DNA of 5,416 nt from Tissierellia bacterium. GTDB lineage: Bacteria; Bacillota; Clostridia; Tissierellales; Sedimentibacteraceae. The position numbers were made by a program, and so were the translations under genes. Below, piece by piece: positions 1 to 5,415 of this stretch. Where the stretch lies: assembly GCA_028700795.1 (NCBI GenBank), contig JAQVRY010000097.1, forward strand, positions 1 through 5,416. Direction: 5' to 3'. Positions within the stretch are counted from its first letter, which is position 1. Each line of letters opens with the position of its first letter. Under the pieces are notes generated by a model, which was not told the DNA's origin, did no database searches, and saw nothing but the letters and a program-made list of their open reading frames with translations.

Positions 1-67
1 CCGTTCTATGGATTATATCGGGAATATTATTTTCAGCATGGATGTTATTTTTTCATATCCTATAACT

Positions 68-105
68 ATAAAAGGACAATTCTTCTAATAGAGATGAATC
101 GTCCT
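68..105 (-). terminator. Possible intrinsic terminator after asd
   Basis: On the minus strand, AGGACGATTC and GAATTGTCCT form a ten-base-pair stem with one G-U pair (105 to 96 with 82 to 73) around a 13-base loop. A short TTT-ATAG tract follows. It lies about 50 bases past the asd stop. The U-tract is weak, so termination may be partial. The hairpin could instead be part of the palindromic repeat cluster beside it. Confidence 0.5.
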
Positions 106-117
106 CTCTTATGACAT

Positions 118-148
118 TGGTGCCAGGCACCACCACGGTGTGGCACCA
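118..148. repeat. Nested GGTGCC/GGCACC palindromes (REP-like)
   Basis: Two alternative hairpins share the same bases. TGGTGCC-A-GGCACCA (118-132) is a perfect palindrome with one central base. TGGTGCCA (118-125) also pairs with TGGCACCA (141-148) around a 15-base loop that itself holds CACC-AC-GGTG (131-140). It starts seven bases past the asd stop codon and has no T-tract on either side, so it is not a classical terminator. Palindromes of this type recur, as I recall, as dispersed intergenic elements in Firmicutes. Copy number in this genome cannot be seen from the window. Confidence 0.6.
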
Positions 149-155
149 GGGAAAA

Positions 156-1169
156 CTAAATTAAATCTTCTTTTGCAAGGACTTCTGCTATTTGCACTGC
201 ATTTGTTGCTGCACCTTTTCTTATTTGGTCGCCGCAACACCATAGTACCAATGAATTTTCAGCGCTTATATCCTTTCTTATTCTGCCTACGTATATTAAG
301 TCTTGATTGGATGAATCAAGAGGCATAGGATATTTTCTGTTTTCCAAATCATCGATTAGCTTAACACCTGCTGCTTTTGACAATAGCTCTCTTGCTTTTT
401 CTACAGTTATTTCCTTTTCAGTTTCTATAGTAATTGATTCGGAATGGCTTCTGTAAACCGGAACCCTTACGCATGTACAATTAACTTTTAAGTCGGGGTT
501 GTGAAGTATTTTTCTTCCTTCATTCTGCAATTTCATTTCTTCCTGTGAATATCCCATTTCATCAAAGCTTCCTATTTGAGGAATTACATTGTATGCTATC
601 TGATGCTGGAATGTATTTATTTCTGCAGCTTTTCCTTCACTAATATCCTTAATCTGCTTATCTAATTCTTTTATTCCGTTAACGCCAGCTCCTGATACTG
701 CTTGAAATGTAGAAACTATCATCCTTTTTATTTCAGAGTATTTATTAAGTTCATTTATTGCTGTTAATGCTATAGTTGTTGAACAGTTTGGATTTGATAT
801 TATTCCTTTATGATTTTTTACATCCCCTCCGTTAACCTCAGGTACAACCAACGGAACATCATCATATAATCTGAATGCGCTTGAATTATCAACTACAACT
901 GCACCTGCCTTTACGGCTGCAGGGGATAATTTTTCACTTATGTCATTTTCAGCAGCACAAAGAACCACATCAATATTTTCAAAAGATGATTCTGTTGCTT
1001 CTTCCACTGCATATTCTTTTCCATTGAATTCAACTAAGTTTCCTGTACTTCTTTTGCTTGCTAAGAGTTTTAAATTATTTATGGGAAAATTCCTTTCTCC
1101 CAATACTTTTAGCATTTCTTGTCCTACCGCACCTGTTGCTCCTAAAATTGCTACATTGTATTTTTTCAT
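156..1169 (-). CDS. asd: Aspartate-semialdehyde dehydrogenase
   Basis: The enzyme reduces L-aspartyl-4-phosphate to L-aspartate-4-semialdehyde with NADPH in the cytosol. This is the second step of the aspartate pathway, leading to diaminopimelate/lysine, threonine and methionine. The 337-residue product has the usual family length and all key motifs. These are the N-terminal nucleotide loop GATGAVG (residues 10-16), DNSSAFR (94-100, with the phosphate-binding Arg100), SNPNCSTT with the catalytic Cys129, FQAVSGAG (155-162), RVPVYRSHSES (235-245) with substrate Arg235 and catalytic His242, and the C-terminal DQIRKGAATNA (314-324). An in-frame ATG lies 24 bases upstream at 1193. The start at 1169 is preferred because an SD site lies between the two ATGs and MKKYNVAILGATG is the normal family N-terminus. 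The gene has its own strong promoter and follows a strong terminator, so it is probably monocistronic. No dapA or other lysine gene follows within the window. The family assignment is secure. Confidence 0.97.
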   Translation of the reverse strand: MKKYNVAILGATGAVGQEMLKVLGERNFPINNLKLLASKRSTGNLVEFNGKEYAVEEATESSFENIDVVLCAAENDISEKLSPAAVKAGAVVVDNSSAFRLYDDVPLVVPEVNGGDVKNHKGIISNPNCSTTIALTAINELNKYSEIKRMIVSTFQAVSGAGVNGIKELDKQIKDISEGKAAEINTFQHQIAYNVIPQIGSFDEMGYSQEEMKLQNEGRKILHNPDLKVNCTCVRVPVYRSHSESITIETEKEITVEKARELLSKAAGVKLIDDLENRKYPMPLDSSNQDLIYVGRIRKDISAENSLVLWCCGDQIRKGAATNAVQIAEVLAKEDLI

Positions 1170-1174
1170 ATCGT

Positions 1175-1183
1175 CCTCACCTT
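1175..1183 (-). promoter_or_regulatory. Ribosome binding site of asd
   Basis: On the minus strand this reads AAGGTGAGG and ends five bases before the ATG at 1169. It lies downstream of the alternative ATG at 1193, so it decides the start in favour of 1169. Confidence 0.75.
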
Positions 1184-1219
1184 CTGCAAGCATAACCCTG
1201 CTTAAAATATATAAAGATT

Positions 1220-1247
1220 ATTATAACAATAAATTTCAGCTTGTCAA
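1220..1247 (-). promoter_or_regulatory. Sigma-A promoter of asd
   Basis: The minus strand shows a perfect -35 box TTGACA (1247 to 1242), a 16-base spacer and a perfect -10 box TATAAT (1225 to 1220). Transcription would start near 1213, giving a leader of about 44 bases. That is too short for a lysine riboswitch or T-box, so regulation, if any, should act at initiation. The -35 box sits inside the palindrome AGCTTGACAAGCT (1238-1250). Confidence 0.88.
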
Positions 1248-1340
1248 GCTTTTTGTTCTATTTTGTGTGCTACTTTTATGTACACTAATCTTTATTTTGC
1301 AAACATCCCTTGAATATTACCTCATCAAATCACTTATATT

Positions 1341-1380
1341 AAAACAAACGGAACGATTTTTTTATCGTTCCGTTTGTTTT
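1341..1380 (-). terminator. Strong intrinsic terminator of the DUF4015 lipoprotein gene
   Basis: A 17-base-pair perfect inverted repeat (1341-1357 with 1364-1380) encloses a six-base loop. Read on the minus strand, the core GGAACGAT/ATCGTTCC stem is followed by GTTTGTTTTAATAT, a good U-rich tract paired with an upstream A-rich arm. It lies 45 bases past the stop codon at 1425 and upstream of the asd promoter, separating the two transcription units. The symmetric A/T flanks would let it work in both directions. Confidence 0.9.
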
Positions 1381-1393
1381 ATCGTTCCGTTTT
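1364..1393. repeat. Tandem duplication of one terminator arm
   Basis: The 13-base unit ATCGTTCCGTTT(T/G) occurs at 1364 and again at 1381, with a period of 17. On the minus strand two consecutive copies of the 5' arm can therefore compete for the single 3' arm at 1341-1357. This looks like a slippage duplication of the terminator arm. Confidence 0.75.
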
Positions 1394-1424
1394 ATAATGG
1401 GATTTTTTTCAGGCTGCGCCTTAC

Positions 1425-3209
1425 CTAGTTGCCGTCTGTCCTGTGAAAGTCTGCTTTTATCTTCCAGATATTCAGTTCTTTTATTGCCTGCCATACAACA
1501 TTGTCTTTTTCTATTACTTCTGTTGTATCCCCATTTTTTACTTCAATTTTATAATATAGGCTTACATTTGCCTTATTGTTGTCATTTGCATCTATTTCAT
1601 AACCGTAAACCTTGAAGTTTAATAGTTTTATATTATCTTCTTCACGAAGTTTTACAAATTCATCAAAATCTTTTACTCTGTCTGCAACTGGAGTCATTAA
1701 ATATGTGTAGCTGTACCTATTTTGAAGCATGCCGGTTAAATACTTCTCTGCTCCGTCAGAAGGTGATTTTTCTCTGTAATCCAGTTCCCCCTTATCCAGC
1801 GGATAGGTGGTTGACTTTTCTTTTTCCGTTAGCATAAAAGCATATGGGTCATAAACATTACTTGGATTCCATATCATATATTCATATACGCCAAGTTCTT
1901 TGGCTGCAACTATTTGATCTCTAACTTTGTCAGGACCGTATGCAATTCCATCCCAGTCAAAATCCTGAATCCAAGGTCGTATAATTGGAGGTGTTTCCAT
2001 AGAAGAATTTTTTTCAATTGACTCTTCCATAGCTCCTTTTACCACCAAGTAAGGATGAGCGTTTGGGTTTTCCAAGTTGTACCATCCCGTTGAATAATGG
2101 CTTGGGTAAACCATGGGGCAAATATTATCCACGTGCTCGCCTATCAATATCCAGGTCTGACCTATATCCTCAGGATAATCATCCCATGTCCTTGTAATGA
2201 GGCCGAATACATCTGCTCCTAAATTAACATTGTAGGGCTCTAGTTCTTTTCTAGAATATTCTAAAAAGTCAGCAATTGCTTCATCTTTGTCTCTGTCATT
2301 TCTTCCGGGAAATTCTGTTATTTTATTGTATGTTTTAGCCCCGTCAGGGAAGCGCACATAGTCAAACTGTATTTCATCAAACCCTAACAGTGATGCTTCC
2401 TTGGCAATTGCAATATTATAATCCCATACATATTTATCAAAAGGATTTATCCATGGAATATTCCCACTGTTTGGATCAAGCCATGTCCCGCCGGATTTAA
2501 GCTGAATGGAATGTTCCGGACTCTTAACAGCAAAATTCTTGTCCTTAAATGCAACAATTCTGCCTATGGTGTATATATCATATTCATTCAATATTTTTAG
2601 CATATTATCTATATCTTTTATTGGAATTGGTGTTTCTTTATTCATATTTTGAACAATTTCCACATTACTGTTATAAGTTATGAACCCGTTATCATCCTTA
2701 ACATTTATAACTAATCCGTTTATTTCCGTAGCAACTGCTATGCCTACGATACGTTCAAACTTATTTGCTTTTTCAGCACTGTCAAACAATTCCCTTGCTT
2801 TTTGAGTATCTTTTTCTTCAAGTGCCTTTACATAAGCACCATAAGCATCGATATTTTCCTTGTTTAAATCATTTCCTGCCGTGTGGCCTGTTGCATACAA
2901 TGCTTTAACTTCAACGCTCCTTTTATCCCTTTCTTCTTCTATGGGTATCAATGGAACATAAAATTCTTTCATTTGCTCTTTTCTTTGTTTTTCTAATTCT
3001 TCTCTTTCAGCAATTCTTTTTTCCAACTCTAATTTTGCTTTTTCTTCTTCTGATATTTCAGGTTCTGATTCTACAATTTCAATGTCCTCTTGATTTGTTT
3101 CATCAGGAGGTAGGGGTGTTTTTGCATCTGCATCTGCGGATTCAGTACAAGATGTCAATAACACTATCAATAATAATAATAAAAATGCATATTTTGCTTT
3201 TTTAAACAT
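1425..3209 (-). CDS. DUF4015 putative glycoside-hydrolase lipoprotein
   Basis: The 594-residue precursor is predicted to be a surface lipoprotein. Residues 1-20 are a basic, hydrophobic signal peptide ending in the lipobox LTSC, with Cys21 as the lipidation site. Residues 22-85 form an acidic linker and then a charged Glu/Lys coiled coil that may act as a stalk. Residues about 98-460 match the DUF4015 'putative glycosyl hydrolase' family (TIM-barrel-like). They contain NGLVINVKDDNGFITYNS (164-181), the signature FDEIQFDYVRFPDG (277-290, acidic candidates Asp278, Glu279, Asp283), DVFGLITRTWDD (333-344), CPMVYPSHY (364-372) and EYMIWNPSNVYDP (443-455). Residues about 484-594 form an extra C-terminal domain whose alpha-then-beta pattern suggests an NTF2-like fold; this is inference. 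The start is supported by GGAGG (3214-3218) four bases upstream, a short gap. It has its own probable promoter and a strong terminator, so it is likely a single-gene unit. The substrate is unknown; cell-wall or exopolysaccharide is a guess from location. Confidence 0.85.
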   Translation of the reverse strand: MFKKAKYAFLLLLLIVLLTSCTESADADAKTPLPPDETNQEDIEIVESEPEISEEEKAKLELEKRIAEREELEKQRKEQMKEFYVPLIPIEEERDKRSVEVKALYATGHTAGNDLNKENIDAYGAYVKALEEKDTQKARELFDSAEKANKFERIVGIAVATEINGLVINVKDDNGFITYNSNVEIVQNMNKETPIPIKDIDNMLKILNEYDIYTIGRIVAFKDKNFAVKSPEHSIQLKSGGTWLDPNSGNIPWINPFDKYVWDYNIAIAKEASLLGFDEIQFDYVRFPDGAKTYNKITEFPGRNDRDKDEAIADFLEYSRKELEPYNVNLGADVFGLITRTWDDYPEDIGQTWILIGEHVDNICPMVYPSHYSTGWYNLENPNAHPYLVVKGAMEESIEKNSSMETPPIIRPWIQDFDWDGIAYGPDKVRDQIVAAKELGVYEYMIWNPSNVYDPYAFMLTEKEKSTTYPLDKGELDYREKSPSDGAEKYLTGMLQNRYSYTYLMTPVADRVKDFDEFVKLREEDNIKLLNFKVYGYEIDANDNNKANVSLYYKIEVKNGDTTEVIEKDNVVWQAIKELNIWKIKADFHRTDGN

Positions 3210-3291
3210 AAGTCCTCCAGTATAAATTAATAGGTGCAGATGACACCTTCTTAGTATATGGTATTAATTATTAGCTCATTTACCACGATTA

Positions 3292-3320
3292 ATTTTAACA
3301 TAATGTAATCTCATACGCAA
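3292..3320 (-). promoter_or_regulatory. Probable promoter of the DUF4015 lipoprotein gene
   Basis: The minus strand has TTGCGT (3320 to 3315), a 17-base spacer and TAAAAT (3297 to 3292), with TG one base before the -10 box (extended -10). Transcription would start near 3285 and give a leader of about 75 bases, containing a small AGGTG/CACCT hairpin (3232-3248). The -35 box is weak. A second candidate, TTGTCG-17-TAATAT, overlaps it upstream (about 3326-3354). Confidence 0.5.
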
Positions 3321-3368
3321 TGGATATTACAGGTTTTTTCATTTTTCGACAAAGATGCGTTACAGTTC

Positions 3369-3460
3369 ACACCCCAATGGGTGTCATCCTGAGCAAAGCG
3401 AAGGATCCTATCTTTAAACCTGAGATTCTTCGGACTAAAGCCCTCAGATGCCCTACCCAA
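3369..3460. repeat. Dispersed 'GTCATCCTGAGC' imperfect palindromic repeat
   Basis: GTCATCCTGAGCAAAGCGAAGGATC (3383-3407, given here as a family name) faces GAGATTCTTCGGACTAAAG and CCCTCAGATG (3422-3450). CATCCTGAG pairs with CTCAGATG with one bulge. GAAGGATC pairs with GATTCTTC with one mismatch. The outer GGGT/ACCC ends (3379-3382, 3454-3457) also match. A separate hairpin ACACCC-CAAT-GGGTGT (3369-3384) abuts the left end. I recognise this as a copy of a repeat type seen between genes in many bacteria. It encodes no protein and resembles a MITE or REP hairpin. It lies downstream of the membrane-protein gene and may stabilise or end that mRNA, but no T-tract follows. Confidence 0.7.
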
Positions 3461-3475
3461 TTTACAGAGTATTTT

Positions 3476-3976
3476 TCATCTTCCGATTTTAGGCTTGATT
3501 GAATTTATATATTGATTAATGAAGATTGTGAATGCGTAGTCATAAATAATGAATAAAACTTGTGCTGCTAATATCATCCACCATTGGATGGGTAGGTTTA
3601 TAAAAAGTTTTACAATGAAATACATTAATAATAGAGAAATATTAAAAGATGCTATTTTCATAGCATAGGATATGTAATTGTTAAATATTTTGGTTTCAAT
3701 ATAGTGTTTAATAATGCTGTAAATACCGAAAAAACATATATATGTAATTATTTCCACCTTGTTGAAGGTTAAAAAAAATCCTAAAATGCATGATGCAATA
3801 TAAAATATTATTCCTGCTTTTCCTCCGAATTCAATCACTATAACTCCCACAACCAATGCTGCCGCTGCCATCAATATTATGGTATTGGTTTCTATTACAG
3901 ATGAAAGTATTATAAACAGCTGATTTAATCCTAAAAGCACACCTAAGTATGCTATATCCTTGCTTTTTAACAGCAT
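3476..3976 (-). CDS. Six-helix integral membrane protein, function unknown
   Basis: The 166-residue product is almost wholly hydrophobic. Likely transmembrane segments are residues 7-27, 31-50, 53-71, 74-91, 108-127 and 131-155, with a short basic C-terminus (KPKIGR). I do not recognise a named family. The size, six helices and small-residue motif in helix 1 (G12-x3-G16) recall substrate-binding S components of ECF transporters, but this is a weak resemblance. An in-frame ATG at 4000 would add eight residues (MFGRRPYI) but has no SD site. The start at 3976 has GGGAGGAG (3987-3994) ten bases upstream, so it is chosen. The start overlaps the end of the J-domain gene by 10 bases, which implies co-transcription and coupled translation. 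It is the last gene of the three-gene block, and a dispersed repeat follows it. No catalytic residues are apparent. Confidence 0.8.
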   Translation of the reverse strand: MLLKSKDIAYLGVLLGLNQLFIILSSVIETNTIILMAAAALVVGVIVIEFGGKAGIIFYIASCILGFFLTFNKVEIITYICFFGIYSIIKHYIETKIFNNYISYAMKIASFNISLLLMYFIVKLFINLPIQWWMILAAQVLFIIYDYAFTIFINQYINSIKPKIGR

Positions 3977-4563
3977 GATATAAGGTCTCCTCCCAAACAT
4001 TCACACAGACAGTCTGCGCAAATCAACTGAGTACAGCAGTCTGTCGAGCTTGAACCGCCACCGTAATTGTATGCTCTTTGCTGATATGAACGCTGCATAT
4101 TGTAAATTTGATTCAAATAATTTTGATATTCCATATTTGACGGCTCCATATTTACAGCTGTTTGGACAAACTGCATACCTTGATTCACAGAACCTAAACT
4201 AACGTAACAAACGCCCATTAGAAAGTTCCACTCGGCATTTCTAACCTTTGTCCGGCGGAGAATACTCATAGCTTCTTGAAATCTTCCGGAATTAACATAT
4301 TGTCTTACTGAATACAAATCCCCTGTACTTCTTGAATTATTGCCGGTATATGTGGAGCCGTAGCCTGGGTTTTCTGTATTACCATTCATTATTTCATCAT
4401 ATGCCCATTGAATTTCCTTAAATTTCTCTTCTGCCAAATCCTGCAGAGGATTGTTTTCATTCATATCAGGGTGATATTTTTTAGCTAACTTTCTATAAGC
4501 GCTTTTAACTTCTTCCTTAGTTGCTCCTCTTTTCAAACCTAGAACTTCATATGGGTCTTTCAT
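3967..4563 (-). CDS. J-domain co-chaperone with TPR-like region and Cys-rich tail
   Basis: The 198-residue product starts directly with a J-domain (residues 2-60: DPYEVLGLKRGATKEEVK, then AYRKLAKKY and the HPD motif at 31-33), which should stimulate the ATPase of a DnaK-type Hsp70. It lacks the zinc-finger and C-terminal substrate domains of true DnaJ, so it is a specialised class III J-protein. A polar linker (61-82) precedes helices that look like one or two TPR units (84-157, including GRFQEAMSILRR and AEWNFLMGVCYVSLG), a likely partner-binding part. The tail has eight cysteines in 23 residues (C176, 177, 182, 185, 187, 189, 197, 198) and ends GGDLISCC. The start at 4563 is set by AAGGAG (4571-4576) seven bases upstream; an in-frame ATG at 4584 lacks this. 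It overlaps the DUF5685 gene by 17 bases and the membrane-protein gene by 10. The J-domain is certain; the client is unknown. Confidence 0.92.
   Translation of the reverse strand: MKDPYEVLGLKRGATKEEVKSAYRKLAKKYHPDMNENNPLQDLAEEKFKEIQWAYDEIMNGNTENPGYGSTYTGNNSRSTGDLYSVRQYVNSGRFQEAMSILRRTKVRNAEWNFLMGVCYVSLGSVNQGMQFVQTAVNMEPSNMEYQNYLNQIYNMQRSYQQRAYNYGGGSSSTDCCTQLICADCLCECLGGDLISCC
3987..3994 (-). promoter_or_regulatory. Ribosome binding site of the membrane-protein gene
   Basis: GGGAGGAG on the minus strand lies ten bases before the ATG at 3976. It is embedded in the codons for the Gly-Gly-Asp near the end of the J-domain protein, so the upstream gene's tail carries the SD site of the next gene. 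Confidence 0.65.
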
Positions 4564-5374
4564 TTGTATTCTCCTTATTATCAAATTTATTCAACATACC
4601 GGAATATATAATATTATCTATTATTCCTTTATCCTGGACTAACGGTAATTTTTCGATTTCTTCGCTTAAAAGTGACAAATTAATCATTAAAAGATTTTTA
4701 GCGTATTCTTTCTTATTTTCAATATTTAATTTATTAAATGGATTATATGAGCTGTTTTCTTCATCCTTCTTCATATCATCATAAGCATCTATGAAGTAAA
4801 TATATTTTCCAAGATAGAAACCTATTTTCCTTAAGCTTTGCTCCCAGTGGTCTTTTTTGTATAAAAACATTTCTTCCATCAAGTGACCGAATTCGTTGGA
4901 TACGGCATCAATATCATCAGTGTCTTCTTTTTCAAGTTTGGAGATGTTTTTCAGCCTTAGTTTAATTGTTTTTGTGATTTCATTAAGAACAGCACTTGAT
5001 TTTTTAAATTCACTTTCTAAAACTTTCGCTGCTGCCAATGATTTGTAATCCCTGTCATCTTCCCAGTTGTCAAGCATATTGTAATATGAAAGTAATACAT
5101 TTAATGAAGCAGCATAATTTGTTACATCGTTTTGTATAATAAGCTGCTTCTTTTTTGGATGAACCATGCATCTTTCATTATTAAATTTGTTGTCCGGCTC
5201 GTAAAGGGAGCTTAACAAAAGTATTAGGAAAGTCATATCATAATTCAATGTCAGCCTTGATTTATTTCCATATTTTGTTTTTAAACACTTGCACAGACCG
5301 CAGTAATAACCCTTGTAACTGTAATATTCCTTGAATTTCAATTCCATTTTATTTATCGTTATGTAACCGAACAT
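4547..5374 (-). CDS. DUF5685 family protein
   Basis: The 275-residue product, counted from MFGYITINK, is a soluble, mostly helical protein that I assign to DUF5685 from its N-terminal pattern (MFGY-TINK-ELKFKEY, then YYCGLC). Counting from the shorter start, conserved-looking elements are YYCGLCKC (23-30, three Cys), LNYDMTFL (43-50), RCMVHP (68-73), LDNWEDDRD (101-109), EFGHLMEEMF (161-170) and YIYFIDAYDDMKKD (191-204). The two acidic clusters on predicted helices recall the paired metal-binding motifs of isoprenoid-synthase folds, but this is inference. The cysteines and the His could bind a metal. No signal peptide or membrane segment is evident. An ATG at 5386 would add MSEL. The start at 5374 fits the family N-terminus, although its SD site (GAGTGAG) is weak. 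It is first in the block; its end overlaps the J-domain gene by 17 bases. Biochemical function is not known to me. Confidence 0.82.
   Translation of the reverse strand: MFGYITINKMELKFKEYYSYKGYYCGLCKCLKTKYGNKSRLTLNYDMTFLILLLSSLYEPDNKFNNERCMVHPKKKQLIIQNDVTNYAASLNVLLSYYNMLDNWEDDRDYKSLAAAKVLESEFKKSSAVLNEITKTIKLRLKNISKLEKEDTDDIDAVSNEFGHLMEEMFLYKKDHWEQSLRKIGFYLGKYIYFIDAYDDMKKDEENSSYNPFNKLNIENKKEYAKNLLMINLSLLSEEIEKLPLVQDKGIIDNIIYSGMLNKFDNKENTNERPI
4571..4576 (-). promoter_or_regulatory. Ribosome binding site of the J-domain gene
   Basis: AAGGAG on the minus strand ends seven bases before the ATG at 4563 and lies inside the last codons of the DUF5685 gene. It excludes the longer start at 4584. Confidence 0.75.
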
Positions 5375-5400
5375 TAGCTCACTCATTTCTTTGTTGTTAC

Positions 5401-5415
5401 TAATTGTATCAATTA
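5401..5415. promoter_or_regulatory. Palindrome with possible -10 box upstream of the DUF5685 block
   Basis: TAATTG-TAT-CAATTA is a perfect 6+3+6 palindrome. The minus strand within it reads TACAAT (5408 to 5403), a five-of-six match to a -10 box. The matching -35 box would fall beyond the window. A start near 5396 would leave only a short leader. A palindrome over a -10 box is a plausible operator, but an AT-rich match by chance is possible. Confidence 0.35.

Noticed and set aside
1..114. Short open plus-strand stretches entering from the left edge (frame 1 to a stop at 112-114; frame 2 to a stop at 86-88) that might be the end of a convergent gene.
   Set aside because: They are only 37 and 28 codons long, show no recognisable protein motif, and run through the hairpin at 73-105. 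The sequence before the window would be needed to decide.
118..148. GGTGCC hairpin as the intrinsic terminator of asd.
   Set aside because: No T-tract follows it on the minus strand; the hairpin at 73-105 with TTTTATAG is the better candidate.
140..328. Plus-strand open frame of 62 codons opposite asd.
   Set aside because: It is antisense to the well-supported asd coding sequence, leucine-rich as expected from the shadow frame, and has no family resemblance.
1194..1340. Possible lysine riboswitch or T-box leader upstream of asd.
   Set aside because: The promoter lies only about 45 bases before the start codon and no conserved riboswitch or T-box elements are visible.
940..1428. Plus-strand open frame of 162 codons across the asd 5' end and the intergenic region.
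   Set aside because: It is antisense to asd, crosses the asd promoter and the strong terminator, and its translation is low-complexity.
3369..3460. CRISPR array or tRNA gene in the intergenic repeat.
   Set aside because: There is only one imperfect palindrome, with no spaced direct repeats and no cloverleaf.
3320..3502. Plus-strand open frame of 60 codons between the lipoprotein and membrane-protein genes.
   Set aside because: It is a translation of the dispersed repeat and promoter region and ends inside the membrane-protein gene; it has no SD site.
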